NCBI GenBank assembly: GCA_015501055.1
Contig: JADNYV010000114.1
Location: 1 to 64,000 of the forward strand
Direction: 5' to 3'
Source of the DNA: Mucidula mucida
Lineage: Eukaryota > Basidiomycota > Agaricomycetes > Agaricales > Physalacriaceae
Length of the DNA: 64,000 nucleotides
Shown here in pieces: positions 9,164-21,200 of the stretch; position 1 is the stretch's first letter; each line of letters opens with the position of its first letter. A program made the position numbers and the translations under genes. The notes under the pieces are model-generated. The model saw nothing but the letters and a program-made list of their open reading frames with translations. It was not told the origin of the DNA and made no database searches.

Positions 9164-11969
9164 CTAATTATCCCACGCAAGATTCAACATTGGTTTGTTG
9201 CTATCAACGGTGGGACCGAGGTCCCACACCGCGACGGGATTCAAGGCAATGTAGGAGTCAAGATAGGCAGTGGGTGGATTTGGGGTGAGAAGACCGAACG
9301 AAGAATCTATACACGGGGCGCTCAAATATGGAGCGCGTAGAGAGACGGGAGTGTGTAAAGGGATAGGGGCACAGAGAGGGACGTACAAGGGTTCTGGAGT
9401 GCACAAGAAAGTAAGTCTATATGCTGCAGGTCCTCCGAGCTCGTACATGGGGTCTTGATCAGAACCGGAGACATCACTTGAATTGGGACGTGGGGTGCAT
9501 GAGCGCCAGGGATGATAGGTAGATAGAGAGGACAACGAGGATGAAGCGCAGTCAAAGTCGGAAGCGGGGCCAAAATGTGAATCCAAAGAAGTGGCGGCGG
9601 CAAGGCTACCGAGAAAGCCTTCAACGTGGGGACGCATCTGCTCCCGCAACTCTCCCAAGTTGACCATATTTGTGCCAGCATTGATGCGTTGTTGGCGGGT
9701 CTCCCAAGGGGGTAGGTTGTTGGGTTGGTTGCAGAGAAGCTTCGCCAGATGGGCGCGGTCGGCGAGCTGGAGGTCTCCCCAAGGCAGACCACCGGAGCCG
9801 CCGCTACCGTTGTCATGGGTGGTAGTGACGGGATCCTCGCTGTCCGCCTGTTGCTGCAGGTCCCAAGTGGGATGGTTTTGGAAGTAGTAGGTTCGATACT
9901 GGGCCATAATTATCTTGGTCCATCTGGCCTTAGCGGACGCAATCAGCCGTGTCAGACGCCTGACCTCGTCCTCATAGGGCTTGCCCCTGACACAATATTT
10001 GCCGCCCTTCAATGTTGCCCTCTGCCTCTCCAGCTCTATGATTTTGGGATCCGGCGGCAGCTGCGCCCACACCTCGTTGGGAACCATGTTGCTGGTGGCG
10101 CGGGGATTGCGGGTGTGGCCGACATGGGACAACATATCGAGCACAGGGGTGTTCAAGGGCTCACCCAGAACGGTGTGCTGGATGTTGTAGAGGACGTGGG
10201 TGTTGAGATAAGCATCTTAAAAGACGTTGGAGTGGTTGTTGTGGCGCATAATCTGGTCTTGCACCGCGTCCGAAGCCTGTCCATTGACCGTATTGCCGTC
10301 AGTCCTTGTTGAGCGACTGCTGAGCCATGTAGTCGTGAAGTGTACGGTAGGGGAGAGGGGAGTAGAGGTCATTCCCATCCCAGCGTCGGAAGACAGGCCG
10401 CTTCAGCCACTCCTTCTTCCACCGCAAGGGCATGTACGAGACGGGGCCGCTGACTTTGATATTGAAGACAGCTTTGACGCTTTTTAGGGTCGGGGAGTCA
10501 AAGGCGTCGTCAAGGATGGCAATGCTGACCATCAGTGTGACGAGGCAGAAGATAACCCGCTTGGTCGGCGTGAAATAGAAGATGGTTCTGTGGCAAAAAA
10601 GGCAAGTAATCAGTCCTCACTCAGCACAAAACAAAGGGAAAAGGAGATATGTACGGCTTCGGCCTGTTGTCGGAACCCTTGTGATGGGTGAACTTAATCG
10701 ACATGGTCAAAACGTCTTCGCCAGTATGCGGGAGGTGGACAACCATAACCTGGACATCCTCATAGCAGAGTGCCTTGGGCCTACCACGGGACTGCGTCTC
10801 CAGTTCCAGCAGCCTCACGATCTCCTTAGACTGAGCACCCGGGCTCGCATCTTCTGGCGGCGCCCTCAACTGGAGGGTTGCGTGTGAGCCAAAGAGCTCG
10901 TCCCAGCAGACATTGTTGGTAGGCAACGGCTTCTCGCCATCAACGATCTCGGCGGGCCGGCATCCCGTGTAGGCTAGGATGAGATAGCACCCTGCGAGAT
11001 CAAGGCGCTGACGCTTGCCGGGGAAGATGCACCGGTCGTATGCGTAATTGAAGGATAGGAGGGCGAGAAGATCTCCCGAGTTGGTGACGCCCTTGGTGCG
11101 CAACATGGGTTGCCCAAGCCGGAACTGGGGTATTAGGTAGGTCTTGAAGAACTGGCTGAATGTGTGAGCAACCGTATTTGCATTGACCACACAAACGGAA
11201 CCGGACATACCTTCAATACCTCGTTGCTGCCATTGAGATCAAAACACCGGCCAACCGTTGTCAAATATACTGCAGAGGGGAATCAAAAACGAGGGAAAGC
11301 TTCACCGTCTATCCAGCCACAACTTTGAACGTATGTTGTTTCCACTGGCGGAAGTACTGCCAGCAGGTCCCGGCCGACTTGATCTTGCACGTCTTGCACA
11401 GGTGCAAGAGGAAATCCATGGTGGTCCCCTTATGGGCCTTCCTCAGCTTGCTCTTCCAATCGCCGAGCCCCATTGTTGTGCAGAACCTGTTCATAGACGG
11501 AAATGGGAAGGAAACAAACAGGTGAGCAAATAGCCTGCGTAAACTCCAAGCGAGAGTGAGCCGACGTACCCCTTCATTTCTTCAGAATGCCAGCAACGTT
11601 GAACTTGGTATTGTCGGCCCACACCGGCGGCATGAAAACGACGAGGTCGGCGTTCTGACGGAAGGCGGCATATTGCTGAGCCATCAGGGAGGCTCTGGCA
11701 GGTTTGTTTCGATTGTCGGTGAATTGGTCATGAATCCGCTGGCGTACTTGTTGAAGCCGTAACCCAGGTGGGTGGCTGAGGGTCGAGAACGAGGCTGATG
11801 AGCCGTTGGGGGCATGCGTAACGCGTTGGGGAACGAGAGGGTGGGCGACCGCAGGTGATGTATGGGAAGGAAGCCAAGGAGGAAAACACGAGGGCAAGAG
11901 GGTTAGGAGGACCTCCTTTATAACTGTCGTCCAACCCCGTGAGGCTGAGTCGCAAAATGTGGACGGCAA
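9164..11969 (-). pseudogene. DUF3435 tyrosine-recombinase-like ('captain'-like) gene, decayed
   Basis: Collinear minus-strand blocks follow the basidiomycete DUF3435 order. An N-terminal helical region ends in NTKFNVAGILKK. Next come FCTTMGLGDWKSKLRK and GTCWQYFRQWKQ (11309-11494). The catalytic-domain start is LLALLSFNYAYDRCIFPGK and LAYTGCRPAEIVDGEK (about 10930-11070), which carries the box-I Arg of tyrosine recombinases. Then come KFTHHKGSDNRPKP, LRWKKEWLKRPVFRR, NGQASDAVQDQIMRH and a C-terminal block with PNEVWAQLPPDPKIIELERQ. Decay is clear. Roughly 20 residues that should carry the second catalytic Arg are missing near 10300, with a frame change. A TAA interrupts the frame near 10218, just before the DAYLN tyrosine segment, and one A appears missing near 11578. 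In Pezizomycotina this family mobilises Starship elements; what the basidiomycete branch does is not established. Confidence 0.75.
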
Positions 11970-12435
11970 GTCCCAGCCAGCCCTTCCTTAATCCTTACCC
12001 CCATATCCCGGGGCCCTGACTTTGTCTATGAGGCGGTGCAGCAAGAAGCGTCATGGTGCCGGATATTTCTGCTGGGAATGCGCTCCCCAACACCTCGTCC
12101 CAGACTTAGTGTGTAATAATGGTTTTTTGTCTGGATTGAACTGGGAGGAAGATTATTGGATCGCGTCGTGTTCTATTGACAGTGACATTTGACGTTGGAG
12201 GTACTCAAGCTCACATATACGTGAATGAAATGAATAGACGACTATTGGGTCCTCACCTCAAGGGTGCGCGCTTTGGCGCCAATCATTGAGCGTGACACCA
12301 TCACGTGGACTGATTTTCGCCCGAATTCTTTGCCGAACGAGTGCTGTGACTGCTCAGGTTCTCTTACTTATTGCCACTGCTACTACGCAACTAAATTCGT
12401 CGCTCCTTCCCATGAATCCTACTTGGCCCTGAACA
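11970..12435. other. Intergenic between DUF3435 relic and next gene
   Basis: Contains the likely promoter of the gene starting at 12436. No additional frame or repeat is supported. Confidence 0.4.
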
Positions 12436-14531
12436 ATGGTCTGTCTTGATTACTGCGCGGCTCTGGACACCCACAAGCGTCCCTGCGGCGCGAAAACGCG
12501 TGCGGGGCTACCGTGGTGTCCAAGGCATAACGAGGTGAGTCGTTATCCAGTGTGTGGCTCTGGTCTAACGTCGAGCAGGAGAGGATCAAGCTATACTTCA
12601 ACTACAAGACCCATCATGCAGCGCTCAGTGCGTTTGACCAGAGCAGCATTTGCATGAATATACGCAAAGTGCGGGCGTGTACGTCCATCGAGCGTCTTCG
12701 CCGTTGGAACAAAACCCTTGTGTACAAATATCGCCTGATAACGCGGTACTACTGCTGTCACGTTTCCCCTGGACATGGACTCACGGGCACCTCAGATGCA
12801 TCGAAGCAAGAGCATACTTCACAGAGCGTTTCTTTGGGTGAGTGGCTTTACTACATACGTTACGCTGGCAGTTTTGAATATTCGTCAGGAACGATATGGT
12901 CCGTCTCCTCCATCCTCCCTTGGGCGGGTGATATAACCTATCCCAGGACTTTGGCCATAAACACTTCTGGAAGGCTCTTCTCAGACAACAGTTTGATGTG
13001 GAGCGGACTCTCGCCCAGGTTGAGCAGAGGGCTTACGAGCTCATTCTTGCCTCACAGAACGCTTTATGGGTCCTAAAACAACCGAATGATCCTTCGCAAT
13101 CTACTCTCGATTGTGACGGATTTGACGACGACAGCTCCTCGGATACAGACTGCAGTGCAAAGACTACTAGTAGTGAGTCTCTCGGGCAGGACAGCATTGA
13201 CGCATGCAACGGGGACGTCGAGGATCCGCTCGAGGTTGCTTTACGCGAAAAGGCGGCTGCTCTTCGAGAGAAGATATGCATGAGGTTGGCCAGGTATTGC
13301 GCACCCGCTGATTCGAAGTTCTATGGCGAACGTTTGGAAGTCATCGACGCCCTTGTCCGTCGCGCGGTTTACACGGATCCTTCGTTGATGGTCGCATCGC
13401 AGAATTACGACTCCGTACTGTCTTTCATCCGGGATTCCACTCTCCCAGTGGCCATTCTCTCCAAGCTCTGGACGTCGTTGAAAGAGCTGTTTACTGACGA
13501 GGCTACTGGTGCTGTTGATGATGTTCTTCGTCCTCAGGACTCCAACGCCGATTATATCGAAGTCTTGGGTGGCCGAGTCTATAAATCGAGGAGTGGCTTG
13601 GAGTGGCCCTTCCATGCGTGGGGTCATTTCACGTCTATCATTAGATGTTATAGTTGCCTTCGGAAGATTTGCGTCTCCGTCTGTCTCCTTTGTTGGCCTT
13701 TTTGTGCCCTATCTCATACTCACTTAGGTTGACGATATAATGGCTTTGACGCGCTTTGCCATCTTGACCCGAATACCCCTTCATCAGTCAACGCTCAAAT
13801 GCTATCATGCAGTGGAAAAGTCGGGCATCTTGACGCTATGCGGCGCTTTGATAAATTCTCTCGAAGGAGCACAGTTCTTCTCTCGCTTCTCCATTGACAA
13901 GTACAATGGCAGCGACGGTAAACCCCAATGGTCGGAGACCGAATCAAACTTTGCCGTTTGCATGGGCTTGTCTCTTAACGATCCCAAGTCTGAGGCATTT
14001 GCCCAGGCATGCGCCGAGGAACCCGATTTCATGGCTCTATATCGTGCAGGTGTCGATGCCCAAGTGACGCGGTCTGTGCCCAAAATTTGGGCTAAACGCA
14101 TTCGACGAGCAAGTACTCGTGCTGCTTTGAAGAAGGCGCCATGGGACGACGTGCGGTCTACCTTGTACTTCCGCGATAGCCTTCTTCAGGAGTGCTTCCC
14201 GATGATTTCGCCGCCTCGTGCAGTTGAAGACTGCTTCCAGTTGGCGGTGATTGATACGAAAGAAGACAACATCTCGGGCGTCGTCGCCAAGCTTGCAAAG
14301 GTGTGGATGAAGGTGTACAAGACTGATTGTATACACGAGTTGTGTGATGCTGTCGCGATGCCATATGTCGATTCTGGAGAATTGGAGATGGTCAAAGAAC
14401 ACTCGCCTTGCGATGGCACGAGTGGATGTTGCAAGGTCAATCCGTTTCTTCCAGGCACAGAGTCTGATATCCTCTCGTCATATAAACGGCTCTGGGAAAC
14501 GACGCCGTCCAGTGTCGTCTCTGATGATTGA
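12436..14531 (+). CDS. Uncharacterised multi-exon basidiomycete protein with N-terminal Cys/His motif
   Basis: Exon 1 (12436-12534) encodes a short domain with Cys residues in CLDYCAAL, RPCGAKTRAG and LPWCPRHNE, likely a small zinc-binding site. Introns follow at 12535-12578 and 12746-12795. A probable 10-base micro-exon near 12885 lies between introns starting 12838 and about 12895. A long exon begins DFGHKHFWKALL and includes an acidic Ser/Asp-rich linker (about 13110-13220). After an intron ending at 13731 the last exon (VDDIMALTRF...) runs to TGA at 14531. The total is about 600 residues. The C-terminal half is helical and contains CAEEPDFMALYRAG and VPKIWAKRIRRAS. I recall similar orphan proteins only from agaricomycetes and know no function. 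It could be element cargo next to the DUF3435 relic, but nothing proves that. Confidence 0.65.
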
Positions 14532-14767
14532 ACTTACTATGTTTGTGGTTCTTTTTGTTTCTATGCGTTCGCTTCTGACTTCCGTACACCTATAGTTTTT
14601 TTTTGGAACTTGTACTGTACGAGCTTCCCGCCGGCCCGTACAATGGCCACTCATGACTCGCGAAACCCTACTTCTCTCGGACAATTAGCATCATACACAC
14701 ATAATGTGACTATTACACGCCTGGATTCTACAATATAAGCACTGTGGTGCACTTTAAGAACCCCGTC

Positions 14768-16750
14768 ATGAAGATGAAGCTGCTCTTCGCTTCAACTTTT
14801 ACTGCTTGTTTTTTAAGTCTTGCATCGGCCGCGAAACTCTGTCAGTTGTCCCCGCTTGGAGAAGGGTTGGATGATACAGAACAGGTGCGCGGTGTAAACC
14901 TCTGAGACTGACACGACGATTGATTTTATGAGTACATAGGTGGAAAATGCCATCGCGGAATGTGGCCATTCCGGATCCACTGTGTTTGAGGAAGGGACGT
15001 ATAACATCACCCGGTACGGTACGCTCCAAACAGTATCACGAGGATCTCACAACAACTGAAAGGAAAATGACGTGGGATTTACGCTCCGCGACGGTGGATC
15101 TATATGGTTTCCTGAGTGTAAGATGAAGTCGCGCGCTGATGTAACCCACACTGACACTTGATTAGTTTACTGGCGAAGTGGAGTACTGGTTGCAAGCGGA
15201 AAATACGTACCGTGTTGTGTTCATCCAGGTACGGGGAACATTATCCTCCCTGCAGCTTGCGCTTGCGGAAGTTTCAACAAGCACTTAGAATCAAGCCTCC
15301 TGGTTTGTCGTTACTGGAGAAGATTTTGTCATTGACGCGCATAATGTTGGAGGAGTACAAGGGAATGGACAGGTTGGCAATACGTTCTTCAAGAATTCGA
15401 CATATACTCATCATCTCTGACAGCCTTGGTGGAATTACTTCCAGAACCACACGAAAGCCGATGGTGATGGACGGCCTATCTCATTGACGTTGTACCAGGT
15501 CAATCGAGCGCTTGTAAAAGGCTTTCGAATCGAATCACCACCGTTTTGGTGTAACACAGTCGCCGAGTCGGTCAACGTCACCTACGAAGGCATGCTCTGT
15601 AATGCGACGAACACAAATCCCGCTTTTGCGGGAAAAAAGTAAGTGTCAAATGTCCAGCTAGTACTTGTCGCAAACTCACCTAAAACAGTGTGGTACCGAA
15701 CACGGATGGAATCAACACCTATAGAAGTGATCACGTCGAGCTGCTAAACTGGGACATAACTTGCGGGGACGACTGTCTTGCCATCAAAGGCGTACGTCCC
15801 CACAAGCCACTTCAAACTGAATGTCCGTTTAACATCCCTCGTAGAATTCCACGAACATATTGGCGCGCAACATCACCTGTCATGGTGGTAACGGCATCGC
15901 ATTTGGCTCTCTGGGACAGTATGCTAATTTGGTGAGGACGCTTATGCTTTTCAAACGGAAGATCGTCATTGCTGGGAAAAATAGAGTGATAACGTGCGGA
16001 ACGTCCATCTGGAAGATCTTAAGGTACGCCCTGCGATATAGCTTTAGATCTCTGTTGATGGCGCCGTTAGATCTTGAGGATCGATTCGAGCATTCAGCCC
16101 AACATGGGAAATGGAGTGAGGACATTCGGGCAGCGACGACGAAATTGGGACTGAAAGTTGTTAGGTGTATTTGAAGTCGTGGACGGGAAGCATCAACGGG
16201 TCGCCGCCTACGGGCGGAGGTGGCGGTACTGGTATGGTGTTATCATGCTATCCATGGCCGACGGACATTGATGATGCTTTACAGGCATTGTATCTAACAT
16301 TTCGGCGATGAATGTATTCTTGGACCGCGTGAACAGGCCTATTCATTTGTATCAAACTAATGGAGGACATAGGTATGTCGATCTCACCGAGCCAGCGAAC
16401 GCTGATAAACCTTTGAATAGTGCTGATTTGCCTTCCGGATTGATGTTTGGCAACTTGACGTTTAAGAACTGGACTGGGACGGCGGCGACAAATACGAGTG
16501 CGTAGTAGCTTTGCTGTCCATGTGGAGCTCGGCCTGACCAAGAGGCTGGTAGTCGTGGACATTGAGTGCAGCTCGGCCGTAGGGTGTGATAATATCCGGT
16601 TTGAAGGCTTTGAGGTGTCTGGGCCTGCGGGGGACGCTCCGGAATACATATGTAAGAATGTTCTTGGTCTTGACGGTCTCGAAGGTGAGTTTCCCCCAGG
16701 TTGATTTGAGCGGATTCTGAAAGTTGTGGGTTGTAGCTCCGTGCGACTAG
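14768..16750 (+). CDS. Secreted glycoside hydrolase family 28 (polygalacturonase-type)
   Basis: About a dozen short exons join in frame. A signal peptide ([20 protein letters not shown]) leads into a right-handed beta-helix protein. GH28 landmarks appear in order: an early [13 protein letters not shown] strand, [16 protein letters not shown], the catalytic NTDGINTY (near 15705), [12 protein letters not shown] with the paired acids (near 15765), [15 protein letters not shown] with the active-site His (near 15885), then [17 protein letters not shown] and VYLKSW, where the Lys stands in the usual R-I-K position. The last exon ends LEAPCD at 16748-16750. The [11 protein letters not shown] variant and long loops resemble exo-acting or rhamnogalacturonan-type GH28 more than endo-PG, but substrate is inference. 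It would act extracellularly on pectin. Several N-glycosylation sequons ([19 protein letters not shown]) are visible. Confidence 0.85.
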
Positions 16751-18225
16751 TATTTCGTCTAAAGCCAATTACCGCCCATCTATGTGATCGGAAATGTTTT
16801 CCAAATCTATCATGCAATTTTGAACCTAATAAAAGCACCGAACGGAGAGGTGTCGCGTCAAGAATGGCGTGGACGGGTGATGTGTTTGTTCGATGATTTG
16901 CCGCTAAACGCGTTGCAGGAACGAACGGAGAGTTCAGAACCAAGGCATTCTCCGTGGAGCTTGACTTTGGATGTGGATTCGGAGCAGACGGACGTGGTAG
17001 AAATGCCCACATGTCGAGAGATTCGAAGCAGGTACCGAGGAATGAATCGGATTCGAACCTGGTCCATTTGGGTGTCATCGATATTCGGGAGAGTCGAGTG
17101 GGTGGACTATCTCTGTCAGGGCAAGGCATCGATACTAATGACGTTATTGCAAGAGCCGGCGAATAAGCAGAGTGTGGGGAGACGGAGTCAGGAGGCAGGC
17201 CTGATTCACAAGCGTATGGTATAGGATACCTACGCGGAGGATTCAGACCAACTGAATAGACGCGAAACGGTGGGACGGGGAGAGTTGGGGCGCACAGACT
17301 GGGATGGGGCCGGGAAGGGGCAGACGGCGGATTAGAGCTGGGCAGCGCGATAGTAGCAGCTAGGCAACCCCTTTTGAAATGGATTCGCGAGGCAAGGGGA
17401 GGCAATACCCGGAACGCGGACGTAAGATCTAGATCTTGATCAGAAAAATAAAACGAGTGAAAACTACGCCGGGAGTAAAGCGAATGTGACTTGGAAATTG
17501 TCCCTTCTGGCCGTCGTCCCGTCCATAAAGTTGTCTCCCGTGCGCCCCACTGTGCCGACTCTGTATACCACGCTTGGTAAGGCGCGATGGCTGGGGTAGC
17601 AATTGTCAGCATCACGGCGGTGTCACTGTCACGCATCGGTTGATTCTTGCTCACCACAACCACCAACGGGCTGCAATATTCTATATCCGCTTGCATTCCC
17701 GCCTTCCCGTCGTTCGTCCCGCATTCGCGCCTGCTTTCGGGACCGTTCTTGACGTCTTTCACGGGGCATGCTTGCGTAGAGGTCAGTCTGCGCTCTGTGA
17801 ACGATTACGCGTGGTATGCTGATGGCAGCCTGCCACTCTTACAGTCTGCCCAACGTGTAACTAAACGTACGTGCGATCTTCTTTCTATCCGGTCACAGTG
17901 CTCATGTGCCATTCCTGTCCAGTTTGGTGAGCATCTGTCACTTTTCTGCCGGCGTCGTCCATCGCTCGGCTCTTGTGGTACGTCTGGCCAAACTCCAACT
18001 CTTCACTCTGCTCAACGCCCCTTAGTTTCTGCGCTATTTCTCATGCAATGTTTAGGATATTTTTGTTGACGCGAGAAGTCGTGGCAGCCCGGGTGAGTAG
18101 CTGTCGTCCATCCCTACCTTTCCATCTCATGCCTACAGCAGGTGACTATTGAGCTTTTGGGGTATCGTGCGTGACTACTACTTGCCCTACGTTCTCGTCT
18201 TACCCCGCCATACAGTGTTACATCC
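16751..18225. other. Intergenic between GH28 and SNF5; long antisense frame
   Basis: No gene with family support. A 504-codon minus-strand frame (16248-17762) crosses the region and the antisense of the last GH28 exons. It is Pro/Ser/Arg-rich and shows no domain. On the plus strand, 16950-17250 reads as ESDSNLVHLGVIDIRESRVG and similar, also without a family. The last 400 bases, pyrimidine-rich, are the likely SNF5 promoter and 5' leader. Confidence 0.35.
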
Positions 18226-21200
18226 ATGAACTCGGCATATTCCTCGCCAAACCCATTCCCACATCAGCCACAACATGGTCAAGGTATCAACCCATCGGCT
18301 CTGCTAGGTCAGGCTGGCGGTATCAATCCTGCTCAAATCATGGGCGGTGGAATGGGGAACATGAACATGATGGGCGGCGCAGGTATGAATCCATCGCAGC
18401 TCATGCAGGGCTCACGAAATATGATGAATGGCGGCCTCAACATGATGGGTGGTGGTGGCATGGGTAATAACGCCTTGAGTGGATCAATGGGCATGGGAGG
18501 TTCTATGAACGGCGGTATGGGAGGCAGCATGAACGGCATGGGAGGTGGTGGCATGGGCGGCGGCGGAATGGGCGGTAACGCGATGGGTGGTAGCATGGGA
18601 GGAGGCGGAATGGGCGGCGGGATGCCCAACAACGGCATGAGCGGAGGAATGGGCAACGGCGGCGGGATGGGAATGGCGGGCATGGGCGGTGGGATGAACA
18701 CACCCCTCCCCAACATGATGAACATGCACGATGGTATGTCAATGCAACGACCAGGAACTTCGATGGGCGGCGTCACCGCGACTTCATTAGGCGGCTCCTT
18801 CGGTCCTCAGTTTGGCGGGCTCAGGATTTGGAGGTGGAGGCCAACCTCCTCAGCAAATGCCACAACAACAACCTGTGCCCAACGCCCAGCAGCTCAACAT
18901 GATCCTCTCGCTTACGGGTTTGTCCCGCGAGCAGTACGCGTCGCTCAATCCTCATGACAGGCAGATTGTGCACGAGCGGGCTTCCCAGAAGTTCAAGGAA
19001 CGCCAGAGGATGCAGCAGGAACAGATGATGCACAATATGGGAGGAGGTATGGGTGGAGGAGCACCTCAGCCACCACCGCAACAATTCCCTGGCAATTTCG
19101 GTAACGACAGGCCGCCGAGCTCTGCACCCCATCCATCTATGATGCCACCACCACCACCCGGTATCCGTCCTGGAACCTCCATGAGTATGCGCCGTGCGCC
19201 GAGCATGGAGCACATGCGCCCCCCGAGTGCAATGGGCGGGTTCCCGAAATCTTCACTACCAGAACAGTCTCCGACAGGGAATGTATATCCCCACCCGTCG
19301 CCTCTGAGCGCACATCGGATGCCAGCAAGTCCTAGGATGGATGGTGGCTTTCCTCCTTCGTCGGCGAGTGCGATAGGATCGCCTACGCGACCTGTCTCTT
19401 CGGCCTCGAATGGTCCTGGTTTTGGGAAGAGTGGAACGCCTGCACGAATGCCTTCGGTGTCCAGAGCGGCCACCGCCACTCCCACTAACATGCACTCGTC
19501 CGAACCTGGCCCACATCATGGGACTCCTACAAATCAAGCACCATTACGGTCAACTCCGACCCCGGTCCCATCTTTCGCTCGAGAACCGACGCCTGCAGGG
19601 AATGCACCTTCCGAGTCAAATATCGCGCCTCCACCTCCTCTCTCAGCGCCACCTTCAGCAGCTCCGTCAACTTCCACGGTATCTGCTCCTCCGCCTGTCA
19701 TCCATAAGCTTCCGCCTCTTCCTCCAAACCTGAACAAAGCGGTTACCCACATAACTCCTGTGCCTCTCAAGGATTCTTTAAAACTGATACCTGAAATCAG
19801 CGAGACTGAGAAAGAACAGGTCAAGGATTGGATGAAGATCGACAAGGAGTACGAAAAAACGTACTTGCAGATGCGGGAGCGCATGGACAAGGAACACGAA
19901 GCAATGGGTAAGCGCTGGTGGGAACGTGGAGTGGGCGTTTCTGTTGGTTTGCATAACATCCTCGGTCCTCCCCGGGTGCGTTTCGACGTGAAATATCCCC
20001 ATTCGCGCTTGCGAAAGGAAACGAGGGGAAGGTCAAGACCAGATCGAAGGGAAGGATTGATACTGTGAGATTGTTTTCCCATGGGAGGTGCCTTCTATTG
20101 ACCTTTTCGTTATCTTAGACCCAGAACAATCGACCCTCAATATGCTAACTTACCCGAGGAGCTCGTTCCTATACGGTTAGAGTTTGACGTGGACCAGCAC
20201 CAGAAGATGCGTGATACGTTCATTTGGAACTTGAACGGTTAGTACAAGTTCATGCCGTCTCTAATTCTACCTGACGTGAGAACCTAGATCCCATTGTAAC
20301 GCCAGAAGTTTTTGCTCAATCCGTTATTGAAGACTACAAGTTGTCGTCGAGTTATATCGCTGTGATTGTGAAATCCATACAGGACCAGCTCAGCGACTAT
20401 AAGGCCCACTCTGTCAACTACGACGGAGAGGGAGGTGATTACATCAGGGATCCCCATACTATAACTATCCAGACAGGGAACCTTGATCCTGATAGTGCCT
20501 TATGGTGGAAGAACTGGCGGAAGAGAGTACGGAAGGACTTCTCCTGCGAGGACGATCAAAATCCAAAACGCAGACGCCTCGGGGATGAGGACAGGCCAAT
20601 GGATCTCCATGAGCTCAAACTCAACGACAAGGATCTTCACGAGGACATGCGGATTCTGATCAGAGTGCGTATATCCAATCAATCCATAGTATTCGGTCGT
20701 TGATTTTATTTGAAGCTTGACATCATCGTGGGCTCGATGAAATTGGAAGATCAATTTGAATGGGATCTCGACAATACTGAGGCTTTGCCCGAGTCCTTCG
20801 CTGAGGTCTACGCCAAAGAGCTAGGACTAGGTGGCGAGTTCAGGTACGAAGGTCATACCTCTATGGGGCCATGACATTAACAAGCGTATGCAGAACTGCT
20901 ATCGCACATGCCATTCGTGAGCAAATTCAAACGTATCAAAAATCCTTGTTCCTTGTCGGTCATCCATCGGATGGTACTCCAGTACAAGACGATGAACTAA
21001 GGGGAGCCTTCCTGCCGAGCGTTTCCTCTGCGACTCGTCCGACAGATCAAGTACAGGCCTTTACGCCTCTCCTCAACTCGCTCAGTGATGGTGAGATCGA
21101 GCGCCACGAAAAGGAGCGGGACAAGGATATGAACAAGCGGAAAAAAAGAAATACCCGTGGCAGAAGAGGTGTGGCGTTGCCGGAGCGCGACGCTATCAGA

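Noticed and set aside
9725..10312. 195-codon plus-strand frame across the DUF3435 region
   Set aside because: It is the antisense shadow of conserved DUF3435 blocks, which carry the recognisable motifs.
17040..17065. GGTTCGAATCC on the minus strand, like a tRNA B box
   Set aside because: Flanking bases do not form a T-stem and no A box, anticodon arm or acceptor pairing is present. No tRNA could be supported anywhere in the window by eye.
18333..18776. Pro/Ile/Met-rich 147-codon frame antisense to SNF5
   Set aside because: It is the complement of the Gly/Met repeat tract; repeat structure alone keeps it open.
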